A stretch of DNA of 64,000 nucleotides from Streptomyces sp. CBMA152 (GTDB lineage: Bacteria > Actinomycetota > Actinomycetes > Streptomycetales > Streptomycetaceae), in the NCBI RefSeq assembly GCF_014596475.1, contig NZ_MECJ01000039.1:124001-188000 (forward strand), read 5' to 3'. Numbering within the stretch: position 1 is the stretch's first letter; each line of letters starts with the position of its first letter. Below the pieces are notes generated by a model, which was given only the letters and a program-made list of their open reading frames with translations, was not told the origin of the DNA and made no database searches. This document shows, piece by piece, positions 52,822 to 61,758 of this stretch. The position numbers and the translations under genes are program-made.

Positions 52822-54159
52822 GTGTCCGACGTCAACCTCGTACTGCGCTCCTCGCGCGTCATCACCCCCGAGGGCACCCGCCCCGCCTCGGTCGCCGTGG
52901 CCGGTGGCGTGATCGCGGCGGTGCTGCCGTACGACGCGGACGTCCCCGCCGGGGCGCGCCTGGAGGACTTCGGCGACGACGTCCTGCTGCCCGGACTCGT
53001 CGACTGCCATGTGCATGTGAACGACCCGGGCCGCACCGAGTGGGAGGGCTTCTGGACCGCCACCCGCGCCGCGGCCGCCGGTGGCATCACCACCCTCGTC
53101 GACATGCCGCTCAACTCCCTGCCGCCGACCACCACCGTCGCCAACCTGCGCACCAAGCAGGAGGTCGCGCGGACCAAGGCGCATGTGGACGTCGGCTTCT
53201 GGGGCGGCGCCCTGCCCGACAACGTCAAGGACCTGCGGCCGCTCCACGACGCCGGTGTCTTCGGCTTCAAGGCGTTCCTGTCGCCGTCCGGCGTCGAGGA
53301 GTTCCCCGAGCTGAACCAGGACCAGCTGGCCCAGTCGCTCGCCGAGATCGCGGGCTTCGACGGCCTGATGATCGTGCACGCCGAGGACCCGCACGAGCTG
53401 GACGCCGCGCCCCACCTCAGCGGCCCCAAGTACGCGGACTACCTCGCCACCCGGCCCAGGGTCTCCGAGAACACCGCGATCGAGGGTCTGATCGCGGCCG
53501 CCCGCCGGGTCGGCGCCCGGGTGCACATCCTGCACCTGTCCTCGTCCGACGCGCTGCCGCTGATCGCCGCCGCCAAGCGCGAGGGCGTACGGCTGACGGT
53601 GGAGACCTGTCCGCACTACCTCACCCTGACCGCCGAGGAAGTCCCGGACGGGGCCAGCGAGTTCAAGTGCTGCCCGCCGATCCGCGAGGCCGCCAACCAG
53701 GACCTGCTGTGGGCCGCGCTCGCCGACGGCACCATCGACTGCGTGGTCACCGACCACTCGCCGTCCACCGCCGACCTGAAGACCGACGACTTCGCCACCG
53801 CCTGGGGCGGCATCTCCGGCCTCCAGCTCAGCCTCTCCGCGATCTGGACCGAGGCACGCAAGCGCGGCCACACGCTGGAGGACGTGGTGCGCTGGATGTC
53901 GTCCGCCACCGCCTCCCTCGTCGGGCTCTCGCAGAAGGGCGCCATCGAGGCGGGCCGCGACGCCGACTTCGCGGTGCTCGCCCCCGACGCGACCTTCACC
54001 GTGGACCCCGCCGCACTCCAGCACCGCAACCGTGTCACCGCGTACGCGGGCAAGACCCTGCACGGTGTCGTCAAGTCGACCTGGCTGCGCGGAGAGCGCA
54101 TCCAGCGGGACGGCGCCCTCACCGAGCCCACCGGCCGTCTGCTCGAAAGGAACAACTGA
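52822..54159 (+). CDS. allB: Allantoinase
   Basis: 445 residues from GTG 52822 (GTG 52810 is an alternative). Amidohydrolase motifs are the zinc DCHVHVNDPG, GFKAFLSPSG with the carbamylated Lys, MIVHAEDPHE, VHILHLSSSDALPLI, VETCPHYLT and CVVTDHSPS. It hydrolyses allantoin to allantoate. It is followed after 3 bases by allantoicase. Confidence 0.95.
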   Translation: MSDVNLVLRSSRVITPEGTRPASVAVAGGVIAAVLPYDADVPAGARLEDFGDDVLLPGLVDCHVHVNDPGRTEWEGFWTATRAAAAGGITTLVDMPLNSLPPTTTVANLRTKQEVARTKAHVDVGFWGGALPDNVKDLRPLHDAGVFGFKAFLSPSGVEEFPELNQDQLAQSLAEIAGFDGLMIVHAEDPHELDAAPHLSGPKYADYLATRPRVSENTAIEGLIAAARRVGARVHILHLSSSDALPLIAAAKREGVRLTVETCPHYLTLTAEEVPDGASEFKCCPPIREAANQDLLWAALADGTIDCVVTDHSPSTADLKTDDFATAWGGISGLQLSLSAIWTEARKRGHTLEDVVRWMSSATASLVGLSQKGAIEAGRDADFAVLAPDATFTVDPAALQHRNRVTAYAGKTLHGVVKSTWLRGERIQRDGALTEPTGRLLERNN

Positions 54160-54162
54160 ACC

Positions 54163-55278
54163 GTGAGCGAGATCCCTTCCTACACCGGTGACGCCAGCCC
54201 CTACGGCGGCGGCGACCCGTACGCGGACTACCGCACCGCCGACTTCCCGTTCACGCGGTACGCGGACCTCGCCGACCGGCGCCTGGGCGCGGGTGTCATC
54301 GCCGCCAACGACGAGTTCTTCGCCGAGCGCGAGAACCTGCTGAAGCCCGAGGCCGCCGAGTTCGACCCCGAGCACTTCGGCCACAAGGGCAAGATCATGG
54401 ACGGCTGGGAGACCCGCCGCCGCCGCGGTGTCTCGGCCGCCGTGCCGCACCCGACCGACGAGGACCACGACTGGGCCCTGGTACGCCTGGGCGCCCCCGG
54501 TGTCGTACGCGGCATCGTCGTCGACACCGCGCACTTCCGGGGCAACTACCCGCAGGCCGTGTCGGTGCAGGCCACCTCGGTCGACGGCTCGCCCTCGCCC
54601 GAGGAACTGCTCGCGGACGACGTGAAGTGGGTAACGCTCGTACCCCGTACGGCAGTCGGCGGCCACGCGGCCAACGGGTTCGCCGTCGACGTCGAGCAGC
54701 GCTTCACGCATCTGCGCGTCAATCAGCACCCCGACGGCGGCATCGCGCGCCTTCGTGTGTACGGCGAGGTCGCCCCGGACCCGAAGTGGCTCGCCGCGCT
54801 CGGCACCTTCGACCTCGCGGCCCTGGAGAACGGCGGCCAGGTCGAGGACGCCTCCGACCGCTTCTACTCACCCGCCACCAACACCATCCAGCCGGGCCGC
54901 TCCCGCAAGATGGACGACGGCTGGGAGACCCGGCGCCGCCGCGACAAGGGCAACGACTGGATCCGCTACCAGCTGGCGGCCCAGTCCGAGATCCGCGCGA
55001 TCGAGATCGACACCGCGTACCTCAAGGGCAACTCGGCGGGCTGGGCGGCGCTCTCGGTCCGCGGCGGGGAGTCGGGCGACTGGACCGAGGTCCTGGCGCG
55101 CACCCGGCTGCAGCCCGACACCAACCACCGGTTCGTGCTCGCCGCCCCGGCGGTCGCCACCGACGTCCGGATCGACATCTTCCCCGACGGCGGCATCTCC
55201 CGCCTGCGCCTGTTCGGCTCGCTCACGGCCGACGGCGCGGCGCGGCTGACCGCCCGCCACCAGGAGCTGGGCGGCTGA
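54163..55278 (+). CDS. alc: Allantoicase
   Basis: 371 residues from GTG 54163. Two jelly-roll repeats, each with a GWETRRRR motif (MDGWETRRRRG at ~residue 80, MDDGWETRRRRD at ~250) and an F/Y-PDGGI(A/S)RLR motif. This is the typical internal duplication of the family. It hydrolyses allantoate to ureidoglycolate and urea. No ureidoglycolate lyase or urease genes are in the window; glyoxylate from the pathway would enter via Gcl and AceB. Confidence 0.95.
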   Translation: MSEIPSYTGDASPYGGGDPYADYRTADFPFTRYADLADRRLGAGVIAANDEFFAERENLLKPEAAEFDPEHFGHKGKIMDGWETRRRRGVSAAVPHPTDEDHDWALVRLGAPGVVRGIVVDTAHFRGNYPQAVSVQATSVDGSPSPEELLADDVKWVTLVPRTAVGGHAANGFAVDVEQRFTHLRVNQHPDGGIARLRVYGEVAPDPKWLAALGTFDLAALENGGQVEDASDRFYSPATNTIQPGRSRKMDDGWETRRRRDKGNDWIRYQLAAQSEIRAIEIDTAYLKGNSAGWAALSVRGGESGDWTEVLARTRLQPDTNHRFVLAAPAVATDVRIDIFPDGGISRLRLFGSLTADGAARLTARHQELGG

Positions 55279-55294
55279 CGACACAGCCGCCCAT

Positions 55295-55336
55295 GCGCGG
55301 GGCGCCCCGGCCCGACAGCACCGGGGCGCCCCGCGC
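55295..55336 (+). terminator. Terminator hairpin of the allantoin operon
   Basis: 16-bp perfect GC-rich arms (55295-55310, 55321-55336) with a 10-base loop, 16 bases after the allantoicase stop. Confidence 0.85.
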
Positions 55337-55460
55337 CGCAGCACGTGATCGCCGTCTTCGGACGCGCCCTGTGATGCGAAAGTCTCGGCTCGTACGACTT
55401 TGGTAGCGCGCTGCCGCCGGATCCCGCCGCACCGCCCCCGACCTGCGTACTTTGGTCGGC

Positions 55461-56696
55461 ATGACACGCCCAGGTCCCGAATACCGCTGGCTGCTGCCCT
55501 CGGCCGTCGCCGCCCCCGAGCTGCCGGGCGACCGCTTGGAGAAGAGCAGGCCGCGCCGCACCGTACGGGACTGGGTCGTCGACACCCTCGCCTTTCTCGC
55601 AGCCCTCCTCGTCGGCCTGCTCGCCGCCGACTCCATGAACTCCACGGCCGGCTACTCGGACTCCCCGCTCCAGGCCGTGGACCTGCTGGTGGGCGCGGCC
55701 GCCTGCGGCGCGGTGTGGCTGCGCCGACGCCATCCCGTGGGGCTCGCCTCGGCTCTCGTCGTCGTCACCGTCGGGGCGCCCGCCGCTGTCGGGGCGCTGC
55801 TCGTCGCCCTGTTCAGCCTGGCCGTGCACCGGCCGCTCAAGCCCGCCGTCGCGGTCGTCGGCAGCGCGGCCGTGGTCAGCTCGGTGCTCCAGCCGGTGGT
55901 CCGCCCCGACCCGACGTCGAGCCTGCTGGCCAACGCCCTGGTCGGCATCCTGATCGTGCTGCTCGTCATCGGCTGGGGCATGCTCGTACGCGCCCGGCGC
56001 CAGCTCGTCGTCGCGCTGCGCGAACGGGCCGCCCGCGCCGAGGAGGAGGCCGCGCTGCGGGCCGAACACGCCCAGCGCCTGGCCCGCGAGGACATCGCCC
56101 GAGAGATGCACGACGTACTGGCCCACCGGCTCACCCTGCTCAGCGTGCACGCGGGCGCTCTGGAGTTCCGCCCGGACGCACCCCCGGCCGAGGTCGCCCG
56201 CGCCGCCGGGGTCATCCGGGACAGCGCGCACGAGGCGCTGCAGGACCTGCGCCAGATCATCGGCGTGCTGCGCAGCCCGGGCGAGGGCGCCGAGGACCGG
56301 CCGCAGCCGACACTCGCGACCCTGGACGCGCTGGTCGCCGAGTCACGGCAGGCCGGGATGAAGGTCACCCTCGACAGCCGCATCGGCGACCTCGAAGCGG
56401 TCCCGGCGGGCACCGGGCGCAACGCCTACCGGATCGCCCAGGAAGCCCTCACCAACGCCCGCAAGCACGCCCCGGGCGCCGAGGTCACCGTCCGCGTCAC
56501 CGGTGGACCGGGCGACGGACTCACCGTCGAGGTGCGCAACCCCGCACCCGTCGGCGACGTACCGAAGGTGCCCGGATCCGGGCAGGGGCTGATCGGGCTC
56601 ACCGAGCGCGCCATGCTCGCCGGGGGACGCCTGGAGCACGGCGGCACCCCGGACGGCGGGTTCCGGGTCGGCGCCTGGCTACCGTGGCCCTCATGA
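55461..56696 (+). CDS. Sensor histidine kinase (HisKA_3)
   Basis: 411 residues. Hydrophobic segments between residues ~45 and 180 form the sensor. The phospho-acceptor is REDIAREMHDVLAHRLTLLS; ATPase motifs include YRIAQEALTNARKHAPGAEV and GSGQGLIGLTERAMLAGGRL. Upstream, CGTACGACTTTGG (55391-55403) and GCGTACTTTGG (55445-55455) form an imperfect direct repeat that may be a binding site of the partner regulator. ATGA overlap with the response regulator gene. Confidence 0.92.
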   Translation: MTRPGPEYRWLLPSAVAAPELPGDRLEKSRPRRTVRDWVVDTLAFLAALLVGLLAADSMNSTAGYSDSPLQAVDLLVGAAACGAVWLRRRHPVGLASALVVVTVGAPAAVGALLVALFSLAVHRPLKPAVAVVGSAAVVSSVLQPVVRPDPTSSLLANALVGILIVLLVIGWGMLVRARRQLVVALRERAARAEEEAALRAEHAQRLAREDIAREMHDVLAHRLTLLSVHAGALEFRPDAPPAEVARAAGVIRDSAHEALQDLRQIIGVLRSPGEGAEDRPQPTLATLDALVAESRQAGMKVTLDSRIGDLEAVPAGTGRNAYRIAQEALTNARKHAPGAEVTVRVTGGPGDGLTVEVRNPAPVGDVPKVPGSGQGLIGLTERAMLAGGRLEHGGTPDGGFRVGAWLPWPS

Positions 56697-57373
56697 CCAT
56701 CCGGCTCCTCGTCGTCGACGACGACCCCCTCGTCCGTGCGGGACTCACCTTCATGCTCGGCGGCGCCGACGACCTGGAGATCGTCGGGGAGGCGTCGGAC
56801 GGCTCGCATGTCGGGGAGCTGACGGACCGGCTGCGCCCGGACGTGGTCCTGATGGACATCCGGATGCCGACCGTCGACGGCCTGACCGCCACCGAGGCGC
56901 TGCGCTCCCGCCCCGACGCGCCCGAAGTGCTGGTCCTGACCACCTTCCACGCCGACGACCAGGTCGTACGGGCGCTGCGCGCCGGAGCCGCCGGGTTCGT
57001 CCTCAAGGACACCCCGCCCGCCGAGATCGTCGCCGCCGTCCGCAGGGTCGCGGCGGGCGAGCCGGTGCTCTCCCCGGCGATCACACGCCAGTTGATGCAG
57101 CAGGTCGCGGGCGGCCCGGGCCCGGTGGGGGACCGGGCCTCGCGGGCCCGGGCGAAGATCGGCCAACTCGGCGAGCGCGAACGGGAGGTGGCGGTCGCGG
57201 TCGGCCGGGGCCAGTCCAACGCGGAGATCTCCGCCGCCCTCTTCCTCAGCGTGCCCACCGTGAAGACCCATGTCTCGCGCGTCCTGGCCAAGCTCGGCCT
57301 CAACAACCGTGTCCAGATCGCGCTCCTGGTGCACGACGCCGGACTCCTCGACGAGGAGGGCGACGTAGGCTGA
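56693..57373 (+). CDS. NarL/LuxR-type response regulator
   Basis: 226 residues from ATG 56693. Receiver: LLVVDDDPLVRAGLTFML, phospho-acceptor in VVLMDIRMPTVDGL, LVLTTF and FVLKDTPP. HTH: GEREREVAVAVGRGQSNAEI, SVPTVKTHVSRVLAKLGL. It is paired with the kinase upstream. The target is not evident; the cytochrome P450 gene begins 37 bases downstream and may be co-expressed. Confidence 0.93.
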   Translation: MTIRLLVVDDDPLVRAGLTFMLGGADDLEIVGEASDGSHVGELTDRLRPDVVLMDIRMPTVDGLTATEALRSRPDAPEVLVLTTFHADDQVVRALRAGAAGFVLKDTPPAEIVAAVRRVAAGEPVLSPAITRQLMQQVAGGPGPVGDRASRARAKIGQLGEREREVAVAVGRGQSNAEISAALFLSVPTVKTHVSRVLAKLGLNNRVQIALLVHDAGLLDEEGDVG

Positions 57374-57410
57374 ACGCGACCCTAAACAGCGGGGGAAGGC
57401 GGTCAGTGCC

Positions 57411-58595
57411 ATGACGGTGGTCGACCTGCGGGACCACGCGGACTTCACCGCGAACCCGTATCCGTACTACGCGAAGCTTCGCGCCGAAGGGCCCGTGCAC
57501 CGCGTCCGCACCCACGAGTCCGACGAGGTCTGGCTGGTCGTCGGCCACGAGCAGGCGCGGGCCGCGCTCGCGGATCCCCGGCTCTCCAAGGACTGGCGCG
57601 AGTTCGGCGACTGGGAGTACGAGGACACCCCGGTCAGTGCCAACATGCTGGAGTCGGACCCGCCGCGCCACACCCGGCTGCGCAAGCTGGTGGCGCGGGA
57701 GTTCACGCCCCGCCGGATCGAGGCGCTGCGTCCGCGCGTGCAGGAGATCACCGACGGGCTGCTCGATGCCATGCTGGCCGCGCCCGGCCGCAGCGCCGAC
57801 CTCGTCGACTCGCTGGCGTTCCCGCTGCCGATGACCGTCATCTGCGAACTGCTCGGCGTGCCCGACCTGGACCGGGAGACCTTCCGTCGGCTCTCCAACG
57901 AGGCCGTGGCCCCGACCGCCGACGACGGCAAGAACACCTCCGTACGGGAGATGGGCGCGTACCTGGTCGAGCTGATCGAGGACAAGCGCTGCACCCGCCC
58001 CGCCGACGACCTGATGAGCGCCCTCATCCGCACCCGGCACGAGGACGGCGACACGCTCTCGCCCGACGAACTCATCGGCATGGCCTTCCTGCTGCTGGTC
58101 GCCGGACACGAGACCACCGTCAACCTCATCTCCAACGGGGTACGGGCGCTGCTCGCCCACCCCGACCAACTCGCCGCCCTGCGTGCCGATCCGGACGGCC
58201 TGATCGACGGCGCCGTCGAGGAGATGCTGCGCTACGACGGCCCGGTGGAGACCTCCACGTACCGCTTCACGACCGAACCGCTCGACATCGGCGGGACGGT
58301 CATCCCGGCCCGTCAGCCGGTTCTCGTCGCCATCGCCTCCGCCGACCGGGACCCCGGCCGCTACCCGGATCCCGACCGCTTCGACATCACCCGCGCCCCG
58401 CAGAGCCATCTGGCCTTCGGCCACGGCATCCACTTCTGCCTGGGCGCGCCGCTGGCCCGGATGGAGGGCCGGATCGCGGTCCGTACGCTCCTGGAGCGCG
58501 CGCCCGGTCTCGAACTCGATCCGGACGGCGGCCCGTTGGAGTGGCTGCCGGGGATGCTGATCCGGGGCGTACGGCATCTTCCCGTCCGTTGGTGA
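57411..58595 (+). CDS. Cytochrome P450 (CYP107-like)
   Basis: 394 residues. I-helix MAFLLLVAGHETTVNLISNG (oxygen-activating AGHETT), ExxR helix in EEMLRYDGPVETSTYRF, and heme ligand FGHGIHFCLGAPLARMEG. Soluble class I bacterial P450 length. No ferredoxin or reductase gene is adjacent. It is paralogous to the P450 at 59473 along the full length, suggesting duplication around the minus-strand gene 58597-59352. Confidence 0.94.
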   Translation: MTVVDLRDHADFTANPYPYYAKLRAEGPVHRVRTHESDEVWLVVGHEQARAALADPRLSKDWREFGDWEYEDTPVSANMLESDPPRHTRLRKLVAREFTPRRIEALRPRVQEITDGLLDAMLAAPGRSADLVDSLAFPLPMTVICELLGVPDLDRETFRRLSNEAVAPTADDGKNTSVREMGAYLVELIEDKRCTRPADDLMSALIRTRHEDGDTLSPDELIGMAFLLLVAGHETTVNLISNGVRALLAHPDQLAALRADPDGLIDGAVEEMLRYDGPVETSTYRFTTEPLDIGGTVIPARQPVLVAIASADRDPGRYPDPDRFDITRAPQSHLAFGHGIHFCLGAPLARMEGRIAVRTLLERAPGLELDPDGGPLEWLPGMLIRGVRHLPVRW

Positions 58596-58596
58596 C

Positions 58597-59352
58597 TTAC
58601 GCCTTGCGCGCGGCCGCCGCCCGTTTGCGGTGCTCGCCGCGCAGGACCAGACCCGGCCATTCGTCCCCGTACGCCCCACAGGCCGAGACCGACCACAGCG
58701 ACCATTGCTGCGGCACCGAGTAGTACGGCACCAGCATCCGCACCTTGCGCAGCCGCGACACCTTCACCGGGACGAGCGCGGGCAGCACGTCCGGCTGCTG
58801 GCCCGCCAGGATCGCCTTGCGGCAGGACGCGCACGCGGGCCTGCGGTCGGCTGCAGCCTCGCGCGGCCCGGTCCGGCGCCGGGCTCGCTGGCGGTGCTGT
58901 TTGCGCGCGGGCGAGCCGGTGTGCTCGGCGGCCGCGTGCAGCGGGTTGTAGTAGCAGCGCTCGGCGGGCCGGGGCACGTGCTGCCCGGCGCGGCGGGCGT
59001 GCACGGCGGCGAACCGCACCAGCGCGCGCTCGGCCAGCACCGCCGCGGCGGCCAGATCCGGCAGGTCGGACGCCTCGTCGAGCAGCTTGCCCGCGGCCTG
59101 GAACGCGTCGAGGGCCCAGGTGTAGTCGCGCTCGCCGACCGGGTCCAGGGCGGCCCGCTCCACCGGGAGTTCGGCCTCCCGCAGCACATCGCCGACGGCC
59201 GTCACCCGCGCCGACACCAGCCGCTCCAGCCGTTCGCGGGCCGTCTCCCACTCGTCCAGGATCCGCTGCTGTTCTTCCTTCGACGGCTCCCGCGCCGTTT
59301 GTACGGGACCGCTCGGGCGCAGCATCCCCATGAACCACCAACGCTTCAGCAC
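58597..59352 (-). CDS. Conserved hypothetical with possible zinc ribbon
   Basis: 251 residues from GTG 59352 with GGGAGG upstream. It has a helical N-terminal part (EWETARERLERLVSARVTAV), AERALVRFAAVHARRAGQHV and a basic stretch PARKQHRQRARRRTGP. A CASCRKAILAGQ motif with nearby Cys residues suggests metal binding, and YYSVPQQWSLWSVSACGAYG ends the protein. I cannot name the family. It lies between two P450 genes on the opposite strand. Confidence 0.65.
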   Translation of the reverse strand: MLKRWWFMGMLRPSGPVQTAREPSKEEQQRILDEWETARERLERLVSARVTAVGDVLREAELPVERAALDPVGERDYTWALDAFQAAGKLLDEASDLPDLAAAAVLAERALVRFAAVHARRAGQHVPRPAERCYYNPLHAAAEHTGSPARKQHRQRARRRTGPREAAADRRPACASCRKAILAGQQPDVLPALVPVKVSRLRKVRMLVPYYSVPQQWSLWSVSACGAYGDEWPGLVLRGEHRKRAAAARKA

Positions 59353-59472
59353 CGAGCCTCCCCTCGCTGCGACCAGGGTAGAAGCCCCCGAAGCTACCGC
59401 AGAGTTAGGGTGTGCCGACCACCACGGTGTGCATGCCAGGCGGTGTGCGCTACGTTCCTGAAGGGACCCGCG

Positions 59473-60669
59473 TTGACCAGCGAAGCCATTCTCGATCTCA
59501 CCGCTCTGGGCGAGGACTTCACCCGTGACCCGTACCCGGTCTACGCGGAGCTGCGCGAGCGCGGACCGGTGCATCGCATCCGGATGCCCGAGGGTGCGGA
59601 CGCCTGGCTCGTCGTCGGGTACGAGGCGGGCCGCGCCGCCCTCGCCGACCCGCGGCTGTCCAAGGAGTGGCGCAACGCCTCGCCCGACCTCGGCGTGAAG
59701 CAGGTCGCCTCCGGCACCACCATGCTCAGCTCCGACGCCCCGGCCCACACCCGGCTCCGCAAGCTGGTCACCCGGGAGTTCACCCCGCGCCGGGTCGAGC
59801 AGATGGCCCCGCGCATCCAGGAGATGACCGACGCGCTGCTCGACACCATGCTCAGGGAGCCCGGCCGCGCGGATCTGGTCGAGGCGCTGTCCTTCCCGCT
59901 GCCGATCACCGTCATAGGCGATCTGCTCGGGGTGCCGAGCCTGGACCAGGACAGCTTCCGCGAGTGGTCCAACGCCTCCATCTCCGCGACCGCGCTGGCG
60001 GACCGGATGGCGGCGGCCAAGTCCATGTCGGAGTATCTGACCGCGCTGCTCGCGGACAAGCGCGAGAACCCCGGCGGGGATCTGATGAGCGCGCTGATCC
60101 ACGCGGCCGACGAGGACGGCGACCGGCTCTCGGGTCCCGAGCTGCTCGGTATGGCCTGGCTGCTGCTGGTCGCGGGCCATGAGACGACCGTCAACCTGAT
60201 ATCCAACGGCGTGCTCGCCCTGCTCAGCAACCCCGAGCAGCTGGCCGCGCTGCGCGCCGACTTCGACGGGCTGATCGAGGGCGCGATCGAGGAGATGCTG
60301 CGCTACGACGGCCCGGTCGAGACACCCACGTACCGCTTCACGACCGAACCGGTCGACATCGGCGGCACGGTGGTGCCCGGCGGCGGGGAGCTGGTGCTCG
60401 TCGCCATGGCCGACGCCAACCGCGACCCGGCCCGCTACCCGGAGCCGTCCCGCTTCGACATCCGGCGTGACGCGCGCGGCCATGTGGCGTTCGGCCACGG
60501 CATCCACTACTGCCTGGGCGCGCCGCTCGCCCGCCTCGAAGCCCGCATAGCGATCCGCTCGCTGCTCGAACGCTGCCCGGACCTCGCGCTCGACATCCAC
60601 CCGGCGGCGGTCACCTGGCGCTCGGGCATGCTGGTGCGCGGGCCCGAGAGCCTGCCCGTCAGGTGGTGA
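59473..60669 (+). CDS. Cytochrome P450 (CYP107-like), second copy
   Basis: 398 residues from TTG 59473, with AAGGGA 8-13 bases upstream; no better start exists nearby. I-helix MAWLLLVAGHETTVNLISNG, ExxR in EEMLRYDGPVETPTYRF and heme motif FGHGIHYCLGAPLARLEA. It is clearly homologous to the protein at 57411-58595 throughout, including LVTREFTPRRVE/LVAREFTPRRIE. Its end overlaps the dehydrogenase gene by 11 bases. Confidence 0.94.
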   Translation: MTSEAILDLTALGEDFTRDPYPVYAELRERGPVHRIRMPEGADAWLVVGYEAGRAALADPRLSKEWRNASPDLGVKQVASGTTMLSSDAPAHTRLRKLVTREFTPRRVEQMAPRIQEMTDALLDTMLREPGRADLVEALSFPLPITVIGDLLGVPSLDQDSFREWSNASISATALADRMAAAKSMSEYLTALLADKRENPGGDLMSALIHAADEDGDRLSGPELLGMAWLLLVAGHETTVNLISNGVLALLSNPEQLAALRADFDGLIEGAIEEMLRYDGPVETPTYRFTTEPVDIGGTVVPGGGELVLVAMADANRDPARYPEPSRFDIRRDARGHVAFGHGIHYCLGAPLARLEARIAIRSLLERCPDLALDIHPAAVTWRSGMLVRGPESLPVRW

Positions 60670-61657
60670 ACTCCGCGACGGCGACCGGGCGGCGCTCGCG
60701 GCGCGAGCGCTCGCACGCCTCGGCGACGCGCAGCGCGTACAGCGCCTCCCGCCCGTCGCACGGGTTGGCCCGCTCACCCCGTACGACCTGGACGAAGGCG
60801 TCCAGCTCGGCCCGGTAGGCGGGCGCGAACCGCTCCAGGAAGCCGGTCCAGGGCTTCCCGACGGGCGCGGGCACATCCGGCTCGGCCGAGACGAGCGGGG
60901 TGCGCTCGCCGAGCCCGACGGCGAACTGGCCGAGGTCTCCGGCCAGTTCCATCCGTACGTCGTACCCGGCGCCGTTGCACCGGGTCGCCGTCGCCGTGGC
61001 CAGGGCGCCGTCGTCGAGGGTGAGGACGGCGGCGGCCGTGTCCACGTCCCCGGCGTCGCGGAACATCGCGGGCCCCGCGTCCGAACCGGTCGCGTACACC
61101 TCGACCACCTCGCGGCCGGTCACCCAGCGCAGGATGTCGAAGTCATGGACCAGGCAGTCCCGGTAGAGGCCGCCGGAGAGCGGCAGATACGCGGCGGGCG
61201 GCGGCGCCGGGTCGGAGGTGATCGCCCGTACGGTGTGCAGCCGTCCGAGCCGGCCGGCCCGTACGAGCTCGCGGGCGGCGGTGTACCCGGCGTCGAAGCG
61301 CCGCATGAAGCCGATCTGCAGGACGGTCCCGGCGGCCTCGACCTCGGCCAGCGCCGCCAGCGTCCCGGCCAGGTCCAGGGCGATCGGCTTCTCGCAGAAC
61401 GCGGGGATCCCGGCCCGGGCCGCGCGGGCGATGAGCTCGGCGTGCGCGGCGGTCGCGGAGGCGATCACCACCGCGTCCGGGCGGTCCGCGAAGAGCTGGT
61501 CGACCGAGGCGGCCGTGGCGCCGGTCCGGGCGGCGGCCTCCACCGCGCGCACCGGGTCGGCGTCGGCCACCACGAGCTCGGTGACCGAGGGATGGCGGGT
61601 GAGGGCCTCCGCGTGGAAGGAGCCGATACGTCCCGTTCCGATGAGTCCGATGCGCAT
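60659..61657 (-). CDS. Gfo/Idh/MocA-family (inositol-type) dehydrogenase
   Basis: 332 residues. N-terminal Rossmann IGLIGTGRIGSFHAEAL, cofactor/catalytic motif FCEKPIALDL, and a later GGLYRDCLVHDFDILRWVTG with catalytic D-x-x-x-H-type residues. It is closest in pattern to myo-inositol 2-dehydrogenases. The ATG at 61657 has no ribosome-binding site and sits where transcription should begin, so the mRNA may be leaderless. It is divergent from the GntR gene. Confidence 0.87.
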   Translation of the reverse strand: MRIGLIGTGRIGSFHAEALTRHPSVTELVVADADPVRAVEAAARTGATAASVDQLFADRPDAVVIASATAAHAELIARAARAGIPAFCEKPIALDLAGTLAALAEVEAAGTVLQIGFMRRFDAGYTAARELVRAGRLGRLHTVRAITSDPAPPPAAYLPLSGGLYRDCLVHDFDILRWVTGREVVEVYATGSDAGPAMFRDAGDVDTAAAVLTLDDGALATATATRCNGAGYDVRMELAGDLGQFAVGLGERTPLVSAEPDVPAPVGKPWTGFLERFAPAYRAELDAFVQVVRGERANPCDGREALYALRVAEACERSRRERRPVAVAEFTT

Positions 61658-61663
61658 GGCCAA

Positions 61664-61710
61664 AAGGTGACGTCGCCGGGACGTCCTGTCAAGAGTTTGT
61701 CCTGACAATC
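61664..61710 (-). promoter_or_regulatory. Dehydrogenase promoter with GGACAAA box
   Basis: On the minus strand GATTGTCAGGACAAACTC (61710-61693) abuts TTGACA (61692-61687), then 17 bases and CACCTT (61669-61664). The same GGACAAA-N3-TTGAC arrangement precedes the binding-protein gene. Confidence 0.55.
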
Positions 61711-61758
61711 TGACTTCCGGACTTCCCGTCAACATGCCCCGCGCACTACGCTCACTCC

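Noticed and set aside
52633..54729. 698-codon frame opposite allantoinase/allantoicase
   Set aside because: Mirror frame with D/G/R-rich composition.
58597..60876. Long minus-strand frame beyond GTG 59352
   Set aside because: The part above 59352 is antisense to the second P450; a ribosome-binding site supports GTG 59352 as start.
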